A stretch of 36,467 nucleotides of DNA from Mariprofundaceae bacterium (GTDB taxonomy: Bacteria > Pseudomonadota > Zetaproteobacteria > Mariprofundales > Mariprofundaceae): NCBI GenBank assembly GCA_030950905.1, contig JAUZQQ010000099.1:1-36467 (forward strand). Reading direction: 5' to 3'. A program made the position numbers and the translations under genes. Numbering within the stretch: position 1 is the stretch's first letter; every line of letters starts with the position of its first letter. This document shows positions 16,467 through 26,219 of the stretch, piece by piece. Under the pieces are notes generated by a model, which had not been told where the DNA came from, ran no database searches, and saw only the letters and a list, made by a program, of their open reading frames with translations.

Positions 16467-18209
16467 TCACTCAATGGCTTGAAGATGCTGTTTTTCTTTA
16501 AGATTGTAAATCTTTCCATCGATTAATAAATCAGCCAATGGATGAGCTTTTGTTGCAAGCTGCAACGATGCTCTGGTGTTGTTGAACAGGTTACTGTTAT
16601 AGATAAAGGAGCCTTCAGCAATACGTTCCCACCTATTTTCATTATTTTCAGCGTATAATATAATGTTTCCAAGAGTGGGGATAATCACAATGTCATGGCG
16701 ACTATTACCATTGAAGTCACTGATGAATAAATTACACTCTATAATGTTGTCTTGAATAAAGCAGGCGCGCCAAGGTTCGTGTGTACGGCTTTGGAAAATA
16801 TATTTCTTAAAGCTCTCTGGCAATGCAGTGCCTTTCGGCGATATATAAAAATAGTGATCCATATCCATCAGTGTTAAAGCATGAATATCACTATCTTTTA
16901 TTGTTTTCCTTGCCTTGTAACGGTGTGTTTTTTCTAATGTTGTCTGTGCAAGTGTTGCGATGTCTGGCTTGTCTGACTTTGTAAGTTCTTGTAAAGCTCG
17001 AATGCCAGGTTTCCCTAGTGAAAACCGAAGATAATTATAGTCAGACTTATCCATAAGGTGTTGTGCTAAAATTCTTGCCGACTGGCTGGATGCAGCAATA
17101 ATTTTAGGATCAAGTAAGGGTGTATGTACCAATATAGCCATAAGCATAAGTACGGCCGCAGCGGTAATGTTCGTTGGCTCTACCCACAGCATCCATGTTT
17201 TACCTTTATGTAAAACGGCAGCAGCATAGCCAATCGCATAGATAGCGATAACACTGACAATAAGCGCGACAATAACCCGAGTAAACGACCAGCCATATTG
17301 ATCCACGCGCAGCCATACGGCATAAATGCTTATAGCTGATAGTAGAGGAAGTAATAAAGCTGCTGTTTCAATAAGCTTTTTTAGTGCTGGGTGTTCCTCT
17401 TGGCGTTCAATGTAGCCACGTTGATAAATAGCATTGTAAAAAACAATAAACACCAGTTGCAGGGTAATTAATAAAGATGTCGCTGATTTGGTGTCCCATA
17501 ATGGTTGCAAACCACTTAACGGTAAAGCAATAATGAATAACACCGTGATGAAACTAACGACGATAAGAAGGGTCCGAAACAGGTAGTCAATGTGTTCAAT
17601 CATGCCCGTTGAAGAACGACGCTGCCCTAAAGCAATGCCATAACCAACAATCGCACCTGTAGCGCAATAGATAAAATTTTCATCATGGAATAGTTCATGA
17701 AATAAATGAATTTTTAATAAATCAAACAAAGCTGCCCATAACATTAATAGCAACCAAGCAAGCCCTGTAAAAACGACCGCAATAGCAACAGTGAGTGCAT
17801 TTTTCCAGCCATTTTCATACAATAAATTATAGTTTGTTAGGCTGTTTTTAGTCAACCAATTTTGAGAAAATGACAAAAATATAAAGCTGGCAATTGCCAT
17901 GACTGCTGCAAAAGTAAACGCTAGCCCACCCCAGCTGTTTCCTTCATCAAAATTAATTTGGTAGCCCGTGTAACATGCTGTAATAAAGAGTAATAGGCTT
18001 ATGCCAAGAATTATTTTTAGACGTTCTTTGAATGCACCATGCTGTGCGGTTAATATGGCAACTATGGGTGGCAGAAGTATCAATGCATAAGCGGGCATCC
18101 AAAATGATGGATCAGAAATAACGGGCCACTCCCATTGAATGGCTTTATGGAGCCCCAATAGAAGTAATCCTTGTATCAATCCGATTAGACTTGCGTGAAT
18201 GGGTTTCAT
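16467..18209 (-). CDS. DUF4153-family polytopic membrane protein
   Basis: About a dozen hydrophobic segments fill the first 380 residues. WKNALTVAIAVVFTGLAWL and LWAALFDLLKIHLF around residues 134-170 match the DUF4153 family core. A soluble C-terminal region of about 200 residues contains FNGNSRHDIVIIPTLGNI, a pattern reminiscent of FG-GAP-like turns. No function is established for the family. ATG 18209 with GAGG 6 nt upstream is preferred over the GTG at 18215, giving 580 residues. The gene ends just before the IS66-like remnant. Confidence 0.8.
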   Translation of the reverse strand: MKPIHASLIGLIQGLLLLGLHKAIQWEWPVISDPSFWMPAYALILLPPIVAILTAQHGAFKERLKIILGISLLLFITACYTGYQINFDEGNSWGGLAFTFAAVMAIASFIFLSFSQNWLTKNSLTNYNLLYENGWKNALTVAIAVVFTGLAWLLLMLWAALFDLLKIHLFHELFHDENFIYCATGAIVGYGIALGQRRSSTGMIEHIDYLFRTLLIVVSFITVLFIIALPLSGLQPLWDTKSATSLLITLQLVFIVFYNAIYQRGYIERQEEHPALKKLIETAALLLPLLSAISIYAVWLRVDQYGWSFTRVIVALIVSVIAIYAIGYAAAVLHKGKTWMLWVEPTNITAAAVLMLMAILVHTPLLDPKIIAASSQSARILAQHLMDKSDYNYLRFSLGKPGIRALQELTKSDKPDIATLAQTTLEKTHRYKARKTIKDSDIHALTLMDMDHYFYISPKGTALPESFKKYIFQSRTHEPWRACFIQDNIIECNLFISDFNGNSRHDIVIIPTLGNIILYAENNENRWERIAEGSFIYNSNLFNNTRASLQLATKAHPLADLLIDGKIYNLKEKQHLQAIE

Positions 18210-18238
18210 GGACACCTCTATTTTTTCGGCCTCACCAC

Positions 18239-18391
18239 TTACGCGTTAAAAAATAGTGCCAAGTGAAGTGAGGTCATTGGGGGTTGCCTGCTATCTAGCC
18301 ATTCCCAGAAAGATGGTACAATATCAAAACCATAATAACGGTTTTTTGCTTCAATAAAGACATTCGCATCAAGCAAATATCTAAGATTCAT
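18239..18391 (-). pseudogene. Truncated DUF4411 (PIN-like) toxin gene
   Basis: The 50-codon frame begins MNLRYLLDANVFIEAKNRYY and continues GFDIVPSFWEWL, which is the N-terminus of DUF4411-family PIN-like proteins (normally about 160 residues). Asp8 and Glu14 of the acidic cluster are present, but the frame departs from the family after about residue 35 and stops at 18239, so most of the nuclease core is missing. ATG 18391 overlaps the TGA of the preceding XRE-ImmA gene (ATGA), as in intact antitoxin-toxin pairs. A deletion reaching towards the DUF4153 gene is the likely cause. Confidence 0.72.
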
Positions 18392-19542
18392 TTGAAGCCT
18401 AGTTCTTTAGAAAGATTTGAAATGTTCGATGGTTTCATTCCAAGAAGATGCCCAGCATCCCTGTATAGCAACCGACCCTGTTGAACGCTGCTTACAACCG
18501 CTTTAGCAAAGCGTTTCCCCAGCCTGGTTCGAATCGTAGTATAATAATTTCCCCCAGGATTGGCGGCTTTAGGTTGTTTCCATTGTTTAGCTTCTTCCTG
18601 ATAAAATGCTATGTATTCAGTCCAGCTTACAACACCTAACTCATAGGCTCGCCTGCCGATAACAACAGAACTTACACGATAATAACGCACCAACTCATGG
18701 GCATTATCAGCAATGCTTATTTCCTGATTCCAACGCTCATGAAAGCTTACCTCAGGAACCAACCCGTCCGCTGCTACAGCGTTACAAAATGTTTCACTAT
18801 CCAAATGGATGGCACTTGTTTCGTCACTGAGAGAAAGATCAGAAACACCACTTTGACCAATCCAAAGATGTGCCAACTCGTGAATAAGAGTGAACGTTCT
18901 TGCTGCCTTAGAATCTTTCCAATTTAAAAAAACAAGCGGGGCAATCGGGTCGCTAATGGCGAAGCCACGAAATTCATTCACTTTCAATGCCCGTCGCGTA
19001 TGGCTGCCCACAATGCCGCTATGCATCATGAGAATACCCGCATCTTCCGCCTTCTCAATCAAAACAGATAAAAAGGACTCCCCATTGTTGACGCTACTAC
19101 GAAGCTCATCATCTATGCCTAGTGTCTGAGCAATACCCTGAGCAACTTCTATGGGCGTATGCTGGGCGGAAAACCTTCCTATGAATGGAAGTTGCTCTAG
19201 CCCCTGCCCAGCTGCATATTCTTTGTACCATTCCTGCTTGCTTAGTGCATCAAGAATAACTTCGCGTAAATCAACACTTATTTCCCCTATAACAGCATCA
19301 CCAACAGTACGAAGGTCAGGTAAGGGCATAGGTTCTTCTGGTGGCTTATTAAGAAATAGATAACCAAATGGAATATGAAGTATTTTAGATACTTTTTGAG
19401 CTTGCAAAAATGTTGGTTTAGCTTCTCCGCTTAACCAAAGCGGCACTTTATTGCTGATCTTTTCGGCAAGCACAGCAGAGGAAACATGGGCACGCTCACA
19501 TGCCCATTTCAACATCATTGGAGAAATAAATACCTCGTTCAT
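18388..19542 (-). CDS. XRE-family regulator with ImmA/IrrE metallopeptidase domain
   Basis: The 384-residue protein has an N-terminal helix-turn-helix (MLKWACERAHVSSAVLAEKI ... FLQAQKVSKILHIP), a linker with FGYLFLNKPPEE, and a C-terminal ImmA/IrrE-type Zn-peptidase domain with HELAH at residues 221-225. Such COG2856 proteins act as antitoxin-like repressors and are often paired with DUF4411 toxins. Here the partner immediately downstream is truncated, leaving this gene as the surviving half of a toxin-antitoxin-like module. ATG 19542 is the first start in the frame. Confidence 0.88.
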   Translation of the reverse strand: MNEVFISPMMLKWACERAHVSSAVLAEKISNKVPLWLSGEAKPTFLQAQKVSKILHIPFGYLFLNKPPEEPMPLPDLRTVGDAVIGEISVDLREVILDALSKQEWYKEYAAGQGLEQLPFIGRFSAQHTPIEVAQGIAQTLGIDDELRSSVNNGESFLSVLIEKAEDAGILMMHSGIVGSHTRRALKVNEFRGFAISDPIAPLVFLNWKDSKAARTFTLIHELAHLWIGQSGVSDLSLSDETSAIHLDSETFCNAVAADGLVPEVSFHERWNQEISIADNAHELVRYYRVSSVVIGRRAYELGVVSWTEYIAFYQEEAKQWKQPKAANPGGNYYTTIRTRLGKRFAKAVVSSVQQGRLLYRDAGHLLGMKPSNISNLSKELGFK

Positions 19543-19689
19543 AATGGCATAATCCTAACACAAACATCTTTTCAGTGTCGAATGAATAAATCTAGAGTCC
19601 TTTTCAAGTTCGATGTTTTAGGTGAAAGATAGTCTATTTTGGCTTTTTGAAGCCATGCCTCTTAATAGTATTTATCTATTGCATATTGC

Positions 19690-20784
19690 CTAAAATGCTT
19701 TTCGTATTCTAAAGAAAAACCACTCGTCTGTTACTTCTTGTATACCCTTGGTTTTTTGATACACAGGAAATCGGTATTCGCCACTTATTGAAATACCCGA
19801 AGAAACAACCCATTGAAAACCTGGCGTGATAAAAAGAGAGTGAATGCCTGTGTTGTTCACGTTATCAATTAAAGACATATTTGGATTTTGGTAAGCTACC
19901 AGCCCTGTATTGGGGTCGATCGTGCCATTGGTGCTGTCTTTTTGTGAAAGAACGCCGTTGAAGTCCAGCTTGATGTTGAACGCTGATGTCGCACGGTAGC
20001 GTGTTGACACATCATAATTCAAACGACTGCCGACTTTATAACCCAGTGCATTTCGTGTTGAAAGTTGATAGGTTAATGATGGAGAAACAAACCATTGCGC
20101 ACCACCATCTTTATGCTCACCAAAAGCAATGGTTCCGTTGCCAAGGAGTATACCGTCCCATGCGCCTGTTCCTGCTTGCATCATCATATGCACCAGTCTA
20201 CCTGTAGCGTTTCTTGCTTGGTGTTTTCCCGTAGGCGCTTTGATGCCTACGCCCAACGATAAACGTTTGCGGGTGCGGATGTCGGCATCTTTCCATACAT
20301 CACGAATATACAGCAACGACATATCACCCAAGCCTTGAATGGTGTCCATGGTAAGCTTGCTGTTGCGTATTCCAGCAGGTGTTTTCATGCCTCTTAGCAT
20401 TTCCATATCATTGATTATATAAGGTACGGTTAAAACAAAAGCATTATTTTCATCCAGCCTGTAGCTAAAATTCGTTGCGATTTTTGTCATCACCATTTTT
20501 GTGGGAACAACATACATGACACCATTGGGGCGCACGGCTAAATTGTTGTTAATAACAGACTGCGCAGAAACTTTTGATGTTCCTTGTCGAATACTTTTCA
20601 TTTGCATGCTGTCGAGCTGCAACGATACAGACAGTCCTGTACTGCTGCCGATACCATCAACACCTGCTGCAATACAGCATGAAAGCCCGCATTCAGATGC
20701 CGTGGCAGTATTCATGGCGATAGCATTGATCGCTATATTTAGGGCGAGCGAAAAAACACAGCCCCATTGTTTCCAATGTTTCAT
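19690..20784 (-). CDS. Outer-membrane beta-barrel protein (transporter-like)
   Basis: The 364-residue product has a signal peptide (hydrophobic 10-27, cleavage near ATASEC) and then alternating beta strands ending in FFFRIRKAF, with the C-terminal phenylalanine usual for Bam substrates. Segments such as LSLGVGIKAPTGKH and GLGDMSLLYIRDVW resemble porin-like proteins annotated as involved in hydrocarbon or phenol uptake, but I cannot assign a substrate. A CGLSCC cysteine cluster follows the signal sequence. AGGAG lies 7 nt before ATG 20784. The upstream gene 78 nt away on the same strand is a probable operon partner. Confidence 0.75.
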   Translation of the reverse strand: MKHWKQWGCVFSLALNIAINAIAMNTATASECGLSCCIAAGVDGIGSSTGLSVSLQLDSMQMKSIRQGTSKVSAQSVINNNLAVRPNGVMYVVPTKMVMTKIATNFSYRLDENNAFVLTVPYIINDMEMLRGMKTPAGIRNSKLTMDTIQGLGDMSLLYIRDVWKDADIRTRKRLSLGVGIKAPTGKHQARNATGRLVHMMMQAGTGAWDGILLGNGTIAFGEHKDGGAQWFVSPSLTYQLSTRNALGYKVGSRLNYDVSTRYRATSAFNIKLDFNGVLSQKDSTNGTIDPNTGLVAYQNPNMSLIDNVNNTGIHSLFITPGFQWVVSSGISISGEYRFPVYQKTKGIQEVTDEWFFFRIRKAF

Positions 20785-20862
20785 TGAAATTCTCCTGATT
20801 TGTTGTTTAATTGGAAGGTGTGTTTTCAGGCTTCGGTTATAAGTCTAAAAAACCAATAGCCA

Positions 20863-21213
20863 TCAATTAAAAATAGGAGGGGGTAGTACAATATCGGGAA
20901 AATAAAGATGCAATACTGCCATGTAATGGTATTGCGCAGGTAAAAAAGATACAGGGTTCAGGTGAACAATGGCAGGATTAATGTGGGGAGAAAGTAAATG
21001 TGGTAAACCATCAATAGTTTTATGGCATCCGCAACCACATTCAATACGGCATGTGTTTGTGTCTAATTTCACCGTGTGTTGCGATTTCTCTTGCATCATG
21101 GCATCGTTAGACATGTTACATACAGTAAAAAAACGCATGTTTGGTACACAAGTAACAAATAATATTCCGAAGATCATCGCCGCAGCCATGAACCTATGAA
21201 AAACAGGCATCAT
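20863..21213 (-). CDS. Small Cys/His-rich membrane-anchored protein, unknown
   Basis: From ATG 21213 the product is 116 residues. One hydrophobic segment (MAAAMIFGILFVTCVPNMRF) near the N-terminus acts as a signal or anchor, and a polar part carries CRIECGCGCHK and several His residues, suggesting metal binding. A TTG at 21249 would add 12 residues. I do not recognise a family. It precedes the beta-barrel gene on the same strand. The pattern is similar to small metal-related proteins next to efflux or porin genes, but that is inference. Confidence 0.6.
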   Translation of the reverse strand: MMPVFHRFMAAAMIFGILFVTCVPNMRFFTVCNMSNDAMMQEKSQHTVKLDTNTCRIECGCGCHKTIDGLPHLLSPHINPAIVHLNPVSFLPAQYHYMAVLHLYFPDIVLPPPIFN

Positions 21214-21393
21214 GGATGCGAACCCTACTAAATATTGTATGCTTATCAAATTGTGTGTTTATCAAAGTAAAATATAGTAACTATTCATTTTTTTTAATCT
21301 TGTTACCATGCGCCTCCATTTTTCCATCGGGCTGGTAATATTTGCAATAAATATATTGTACTTTACCTTTAATCCGATAATCGAGGTTCCTTG

Positions 21394-23199
21394 ATGTCAC
21401 GCAAGCTAAGAAACATTGCCATTATTGCCCATGTCGACCATGGCAAAACCACGTTGGTTGATGAACTGCTCAAACAATCGGGCACATTCACATCACACCA
21501 AGAGATGAGCGAGCGTGTGATGGATTCCAACGACTTGGAAAAAGAACGTGGCATTACTATTTTGGCCAAAAACACGGCTTTAAAATATGGTGATACAACC
21601 ATTAATATCGTTGATACCCCAGGGCATGCTGATTTTGGTGGCGAAGTTGAGCGCGTTTTAAATATGGTTGATGGCGTATTGCTTCTTGTTGATGCCGTAG
21701 AAGGGCCGATGCCGCAAACCCGTTTTGTTACGGCAAAAGCTTTGGGGCTGGGTCTAAAACCCATTGTGGTGGTCAACAAGGTTGACCGTGATGGTGCCGA
21801 CCCTGAAGCGTGTGTTGATGCCACCTTTGATTTATTTGCAGCACTTGGTGCTACTGATGAGCAGTTGGATTTCCCTGTGGTTTATGCGTCAGCCAAAAAA
21901 GGTTACGCCATGATGTCCCCCGAAGAAACATCGGATAATTTAACTTGTTTGTTTGATGCTATCTTAACGAATGTTGATGCGCCTTTGGGCGACCCTGATG
22001 CTTCATTGCAAATGCTGGCAACGACATTGGCATGGGATGATTATATTGGCCGCATTGTCATCGGTCGTATTGCCAATGGCCGTATTAAAAAAGGTGAAAA
22101 CATTGCCGTAGCCCATGCTGATGGTAAAATCAGCAAATACCGTGCAACACGTTTGATCGGCTTTAAAGGCTTGGAGCGCATCGAAATAGAAACGGCTGAG
22201 GCGGGTGATATTATCGCCATTGCAGGCATTGAACATATTCAAATTGGTGAAACCATCACGGATATAAACAACCCAACACCATTGCCCGTTATTCATGTCG
22301 ATGAACCAACGTTAACCATGGAATTGCACGTCAACAACTCACCACTGGCAGGTACCGAAGGAAAGCTTATTACCACGCGCCAAATTCGTGAGCGTTTATT
22401 CCGCGAAATCAGAACCAATGTGGCCATGCGCGTAGAAGAAACAGACTCAGCAGAAGTGTATAAAATATCGGGTCGTGGTGAATTGCATATCGGTATTTTG
22501 CTAGAAAACATGCGCCGTGAAGGTTTTGAGATGGCAGTATCTCGCCCTGCAGTCATCACCCGTGAAGTTGATGGTAAAACAGAAGAACCTTATGAACAAG
22601 TGACTGTTGATGTCCAAGAAGAATACCAAGGAACCGTGATTGAAAAACTGGGACGGCGTGGCGCAGAAATGACCCACATGCAAACCAGTGCCGATGGCAT
22701 GACCCGCATCGAATTTACCTGCCCAACACGCGGCTTGATTGGTTACACCTCTGAGTTTTTAACCGACACACGGGGAACAGGTGTGATGCACCACGTATTT
22801 CATGCCTATGGCCCTGATGTTGGTGCTATCCCTGCGCGCAACAATGGCGTATTGGTTTCCATGGGTGGCGGAAATTCAGTATCCTTTGCCTTGTGGAAGT
22901 TACAAGAACGTGGTCGCATGTTTATTGGTTCTGGTGTCAGTTTGTACGAAGGCATGATTATTGGTATTCATACCCGAGACAATGACTTGGTGGTAAATGC
23001 GACCCGCGAAAAGAAATTAACCAATGTGCGGGCATCTGGAAAAGACGATGCTATTGATCTAATCACACCACTGAATTTATCGCTGGAGCGCGCCATTGAG
23101 TTTATTGGCGACGATGAATTGGTGGAAATTACACCAAAATCCATCCGCCTTCGCAAACGACTACTAAAAGAACACGAACGCAAAAGAGCAGGAAGATAG
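21394..23199 (+). CDS. typA: Ribosome-associated GTPase TypA/BipA
   Basis: TypA is a translational GTPase that binds the 70S ribosome and supports growth under stress and at low temperature. The G1 motif [10 protein letters not shown] is at residues 12-21, followed by [20 protein letters not shown] and NKVDRDGAD. The elongation-factor-like domains include [19 protein letters not shown] and the C-terminal [17 protein letters not shown] 21394 has GAGG 7 nt upstream. The 601-residue length is near E. coli TypA (607). Confidence 0.97.
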   Translation: MSRKLRNIAIIAHVDHGKTTLVDELLKQSGTFTSHQEMSERVMDSNDLEKERGITILAKNTALKYGDTTINIVDTPGHADFGGEVERVLNMVDGVLLLVDAVEGPMPQTRFVTAKALGLGLKPIVVVNKVDRDGADPEACVDATFDLFAALGATDEQLDFPVVYASAKKGYAMMSPEETSDNLTCLFDAILTNVDAPLGDPDASLQMLATTLAWDDYIGRIVIGRIANGRIKKGENIAVAHADGKISKYRATRLIGFKGLERIEIETAEAGDIIAIAGIEHIQIGETITDINNPTPLPVIHVDEPTLTMELHVNNSPLAGTEGKLITTRQIRERLFREIRTNVAMRVEETDSAEVYKISGRGELHIGILLENMRREGFEMAVSRPAVITREVDGKTEEPYEQVTVDVQEEYQGTVIEKLGRRGAEMTHMQTSADGMTRIEFTCPTRGLIGYTSEFLTDTRGTGVMHHVFHAYGPDVGAIPARNNGVLVSMGGGNSVSFALWKLQERGRMFIGSGVSLYEGMIIGIHTRDNDLVVNATREKKLTNVRASGKDDAIDLITPLNLSLERAIEFIGDDELVEITPKSIRLRKRLLKEHERKRAGR

Positions 23200-23215
23200 G
23201 CGACTGCCATCCTCC
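23191..23215 (+). other. Possible hairpin across the typA stop codon
   Basis: GGAAGATAGGC and GCCATCCTCC can pair as a roughly 9-bp interrupted stem with a GACT loop. There is no T-tract, so it is not a standard terminator. It could influence the typA-carA junction. Confidence 0.25.
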
Positions 23216-23229
23216 TACACTGAGGTTAT

Positions 23230-24396
23230 ATGATGAAACAAACTGAGGCAATGTTAATTTTGGCTGATGGAACGGTGTTTCATGGTCATGCTTTGGGGGC
23301 TGTGGGTCATGTTGTTGGTGAGGTGTGTTTTAATACTTCTATGACTGGCTACCAAGAAATCCTTAGCGATCCTTCTTATACTGACCAAATCATGACCTTT
23401 ACCCAACCCCATATTGGCAATGTTGGTACAAATGATGACGATATGGAATCAAGCGGCATTGCCGTGCGGGGGTGTGTGGTGCGTGCGCCTGCTCGAATTG
23501 CTTCCAATTACCGTGCTTCAGAAGATTTTAATGCCTGGTTAAAACGCCAGCAAGTGGTTGGCATTGCTGGTGTTGATACCCGTGCCTTGGTGATTCATTT
23601 GCGCACCCACGGGGCACAACATGGTGTCATTGCCTCTGATGGCATGAGCCAAGCTGATGCCTTAACCATGGCTCGTGATTGCCCTAGCTTAGAAGGCCGT
23701 GATTTGGTTGCTCAAGTGAGCTGCAGCAAGGTACATACATGGGATCATGGTGGTAGCTTTGACCTTGATGCCGCACAATGGCGGGTTCCCGCATGCGATC
23801 AAGGTCATATTGTGGCTTTTGATTTTGGCTGTAAAAACAATATCTTTCGTGCATTGGCAGACCGTGGCTTTCGCCTCAGTATTGTACCAGCCAACACTTC
23901 TGCTGCCGATGTATTGGCCATGAAACCCGATGGTATATTTTTATCCAACGGCCCTGGCGATCCTTCGGCTGTTGATTATGCCGTTGACACCATCAAAACA
24001 CTTATCGGAATAAATTCAACAACCCTAAAGAAACCAACAACAAAGGTACCAATCTTTGGTATTTGCATGGGGCATCAATTGTTGTCTCAAGCGTTGGGTT
24101 TGACCACCTTTAAATTAAAGTTTGGCCACCGTGGCGGCAATCACCCTGTGCGCAATGAACACGATAAAAGGGTAGAGATAACCAGTCAAAACCATGGTTT
24201 TGCCGTGAGCGATGCGATTATTCCTGAAACTATCGAAATCACCCACCGCTCATTGTTTGATGGTACAATCGAAGGGTTAAAGGTAAAAGGACAAGCAATA
24301 TTTTCTGTTCAATACCACCCTGAAGCCAGCCCTGGGCCTCATGATTCCGATTATTTATTTGACCGTTTTGCAGGTCTAGTAAAAAAGAATACGTAA
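23230..24396 (+). CDS. carA: Carbamoyl-phosphate synthase small (glutaminase) subunit
   Basis: CarA hydrolyses glutamine and passes ammonia to CarB to make carbamoyl phosphate for arginine and pyrimidine synthesis. The 388-residue product has the N-terminal CarA domain (FNTSMTGYQEILSDPSY, then GVDTRALVIHLRTHG) and a class I glutamine amidotransferase domain with the nucleophile Cys279 in GICMGHQLL and the catalytic His/Glu in YHPEASPGPHDS. GAGG precedes tandem ATGs at 23230 and 23233. carB is not adjacent: the next gene, 4 nt on, is lptC. Confidence 0.97.
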   Translation: MMKQTEAMLILADGTVFHGHALGAVGHVVGEVCFNTSMTGYQEILSDPSYTDQIMTFTQPHIGNVGTNDDDMESSGIAVRGCVVRAPARIASNYRASEDFNAWLKRQQVVGIAGVDTRALVIHLRTHGAQHGVIASDGMSQADALTMARDCPSLEGRDLVAQVSCSKVHTWDHGGSFDLDAAQWRVPACDQGHIVAFDFGCKNNIFRALADRGFRLSIVPANTSAADVLAMKPDGIFLSNGPGDPSAVDYAVDTIKTLIGINSTTLKKPTTKVPIFGICMGHQLLSQALGLTTFKLKFGHRGGNHPVRNEHDKRVEITSQNHGFAVSDAIIPETIEITHRSLFDGTIEGLKVKGQAIFSVQYHPEASPGPHDSDYLFDRFAGLVKKNT

Positions 24397-24400
24397 TAAT

Positions 24401-25003
24401 ATGAGCATTCGTTGGCTGTGCCTGAAATGGGGCTGTCTTCTCTTGGCTTTATCCAGCGTTGGCTTGGCGGCATGGTTTGTGTGGCAAAACACTGCATTGT
24501 TTGTACAAAAAGGTGATGAAAACGAACAACACACGGCCAAATCAATAGCCATTGATGCACCATTAATTGTTGAGCGTGATGGTGAGCGGATTGTGTGGCG
24601 TTTGCGCGCGAAAAAAGCACAGCAATTGCCTTCAGGTATGCGTTTGCAAAAACCTGAGCTGGAACTCTTTACAGCCCGTGGAGAAATAACCCTTATTCGC
24701 AGCGATATAGCCCTGTTTGACCCTTTGAAACGAAATATTGATTTTCGCCACCATGTACAAACCACTTACCAAGATTGGCTATTGACCACAGAACGCTTGC
24801 TCTACCTTAGCCAAAAAGACACCGTATTGGTTCCCAATGCTTTTAAAATCAACGGCCCTGATGCCAAAATCTCTGGCCGAGGCTTGCGGGCAAACAGAAA
24901 AACTGGGGTGATTTATATTGACCATGATGTCCATGTGCATGACTTACAGAGAGAAGCCAAGCTTGATTTAAAAACACGCCCCCAACATGGAGATGTTCAA
25001 TGA
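24401..25003 (+). CDS. lptC: LPS export protein LptC
   Basis: LptC is the bitopic inner-membrane subunit that receives LPS from the LptBFG transporter and passes it to LptA. The 200-residue product has a single N-terminal membrane helix (about 8-28) followed by a periplasmic beta-jellyroll with alternating beta strands and patterns such as YQDWLLTTERLLYL and VLVPNAFKINGPDAKISGRG. The identification rests on this layout and on the ATGA overlap with lptA and then lptB. It starts 4 nt after carA. Confidence 0.88.
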   Translation: MSIRWLCLKWGCLLLALSSVGLAAWFVWQNTALFVQKGDENEQHTAKSIAIDAPLIVERDGERIVWRLRAKKAQQLPSGMRLQKPELELFTARGEITLIRSDIALFDPLKRNIDFRHHVQTTYQDWLLTTERLLYLSQKDTVLVPNAFKINGPDAKISGRGLRANRKTGVIYIDHDVHVHDLQREAKLDLKTRPQHGDVQ

Positions 25004-25473
25004 AAAAATACTTTTTTTCTATAACCTGCTTGCTGATGGTACTGTGCTTTGCCAGCATAGCCACTGCTGAACCTGTGGATATTGCATCGGAATCGGTCAA
25101 TGTTGATCATGCCCACAGTCGCGCTGAATTTACGGGCGCAGTTGTATTGATCCAAGGTGATTTTACTTTAAAGTGTGACCGATTGGAAGCGTGGTATGTT
25201 AAGGGCGATCTTGATCATGCCGAAGCTTTTGGCCATGTTACTTTTCACCGCAAAGATATTAATGGTGCTTCAAAGCGGGCTTCTTTTCAAAAACAAACAG
25301 GGATATTAATACTGTTTGAGCAAGCCACCGTAAGAAGTCCAGAAGGTACGGTGAGCGGTGAAAAAATCACCCATAATATTCAAACAGAAACCACCCATGT
25401 GAAAAAAACGGCTGATGGTCGTGTGCACGTAACCATTGATGCCGACAAAACAGAGGCGTTGAAAAAGAAGTGA
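25000..25473 (+). CDS. lptA: LPS transport periplasmic protein LptA
   Basis: LptA forms the periplasmic bridge for LPS. The 157-residue protein has a cleavable signal peptide ending near SIATA and an OstA-like beta-jellyroll: IASESVNVDHAHSRAEFTGA, CDRLEAWYVKGDLDHAEAFG, then GTVSGEKITHNI. ATG 25000 overlaps the lptC stop (ATGA) and its own stop overlaps the GTG start of lptB, so lptCAB are translationally coupled. The length is slightly below E. coli LptA (185). Confidence 0.9.
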   Translation: MKKYFFSITCLLMVLCFASIATAEPVDIASESVNVDHAHSRAEFTGAVVLIQGDFTLKCDRLEAWYVKGDLDHAEAFGHVTFHRKDINGASKRASFQKQTGILILFEQATVRSPEGTVSGEKITHNIQTETTHVKKTADGRVHVTIDADKTEALKKK

Positions 25474-26204
25474 AGGATAACGCGCATCACCTGCAAGCAG
25501 AAGGGCTGACCAAGTCTTACCGCCGTAAAACCGTGGTTCAAGGTGTTACACTGGATGTAAAGTCGGGTGAATGTGTTGGTTTGCTTGGTGCTAACGGTGC
25601 CGGTAAAACAACCAGTTTTTACATGGTTTGTGGTCTTGTTCGTGCCGATGCTGGGCGTGTGCTTGTTGATGGTGAAGACCTGACAAATTTACCCATGCAC
25701 TTGCGCGCGCGCAAAGGCATTGGTTATTTACCGCAAGAGGCAAGTATTTTTCGGCAATTAACAGTGCGTGAAAATTTATTGGCTATTTTTCAAACCTTAC
25801 CCATGACAAGGATCCACATAAACGAAGAATTAGAAAAATTATTGTTGGATCTTGGTATCCAACATGTTCAGCATCAAAAAGCCTACACCCTTTCTGGTGG
25901 CCAGCGCCGCCGCACAGAGATAGCCCGTGCCTTGGTCACGAGACCCCACTTTTTGTTGCTGGATGAACCTTTTGCGGGTGTTGACCCCATTGCCGTAGAA
26001 GATATTCAAAAAATCATTGCACGCTTGCGTGATCGGGGCATTGGTATATTGATCACCGATCATAATGTTCGTGATACGCTAAAAATATGCAGCAGGGCTT
26101 ATTTGATGAGCGAAGGTGAAATCATTGTACACGGTACGCCAGAACATATTATTGATCACCCTGATGCACGCCGCTTATACCTTGGCGATAATTTTGCAAT
26201 GTAG
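25470..26204 (+). CDS. lptB: LPS export ABC transporter ATPase LptB
   Basis: LptB powers LPS extraction from the inner membrane together with LptF and LptG. The 244-residue ATPase has Walker A GANGAGKTTSFYM, Q-loop GYLPQEASIFRQLTV, the signature LSGGQRRRTEIARAL and Walker B LLLDEPFAGVD, followed by the switch histidine in ITDHNVRDTL. The start is GTG 25470, which overlaps the lptA TGA (GTGA). In many gammaproteobacteria rpoN follows; here nadB does. Confidence 0.95.
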   Translation: MKDNAHHLQAEGLTKSYRRKTVVQGVTLDVKSGECVGLLGANGAGKTTSFYMVCGLVRADAGRVLVDGEDLTNLPMHLRARKGIGYLPQEASIFRQLTVRENLLAIFQTLPMTRIHINEELEKLLLDLGIQHVQHQKAYTLSGGQRRRTEIARALVTRPHFLLLDEPFAGVDPIAVEDIQKIIARLRDRGIGILITDHNVRDTLKICSRAYLMSEGEIIVHGTPEHIIDHPDARRLYLGDNFAM

Positions 26205-26219
26205 TCGAACAGCCCGCCA

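Noticed and set aside
23191-23215. Rho-independent terminator after typA
   Set aside because: The stem is interrupted and has no following T-tract, so I list it only as a possible hairpin.
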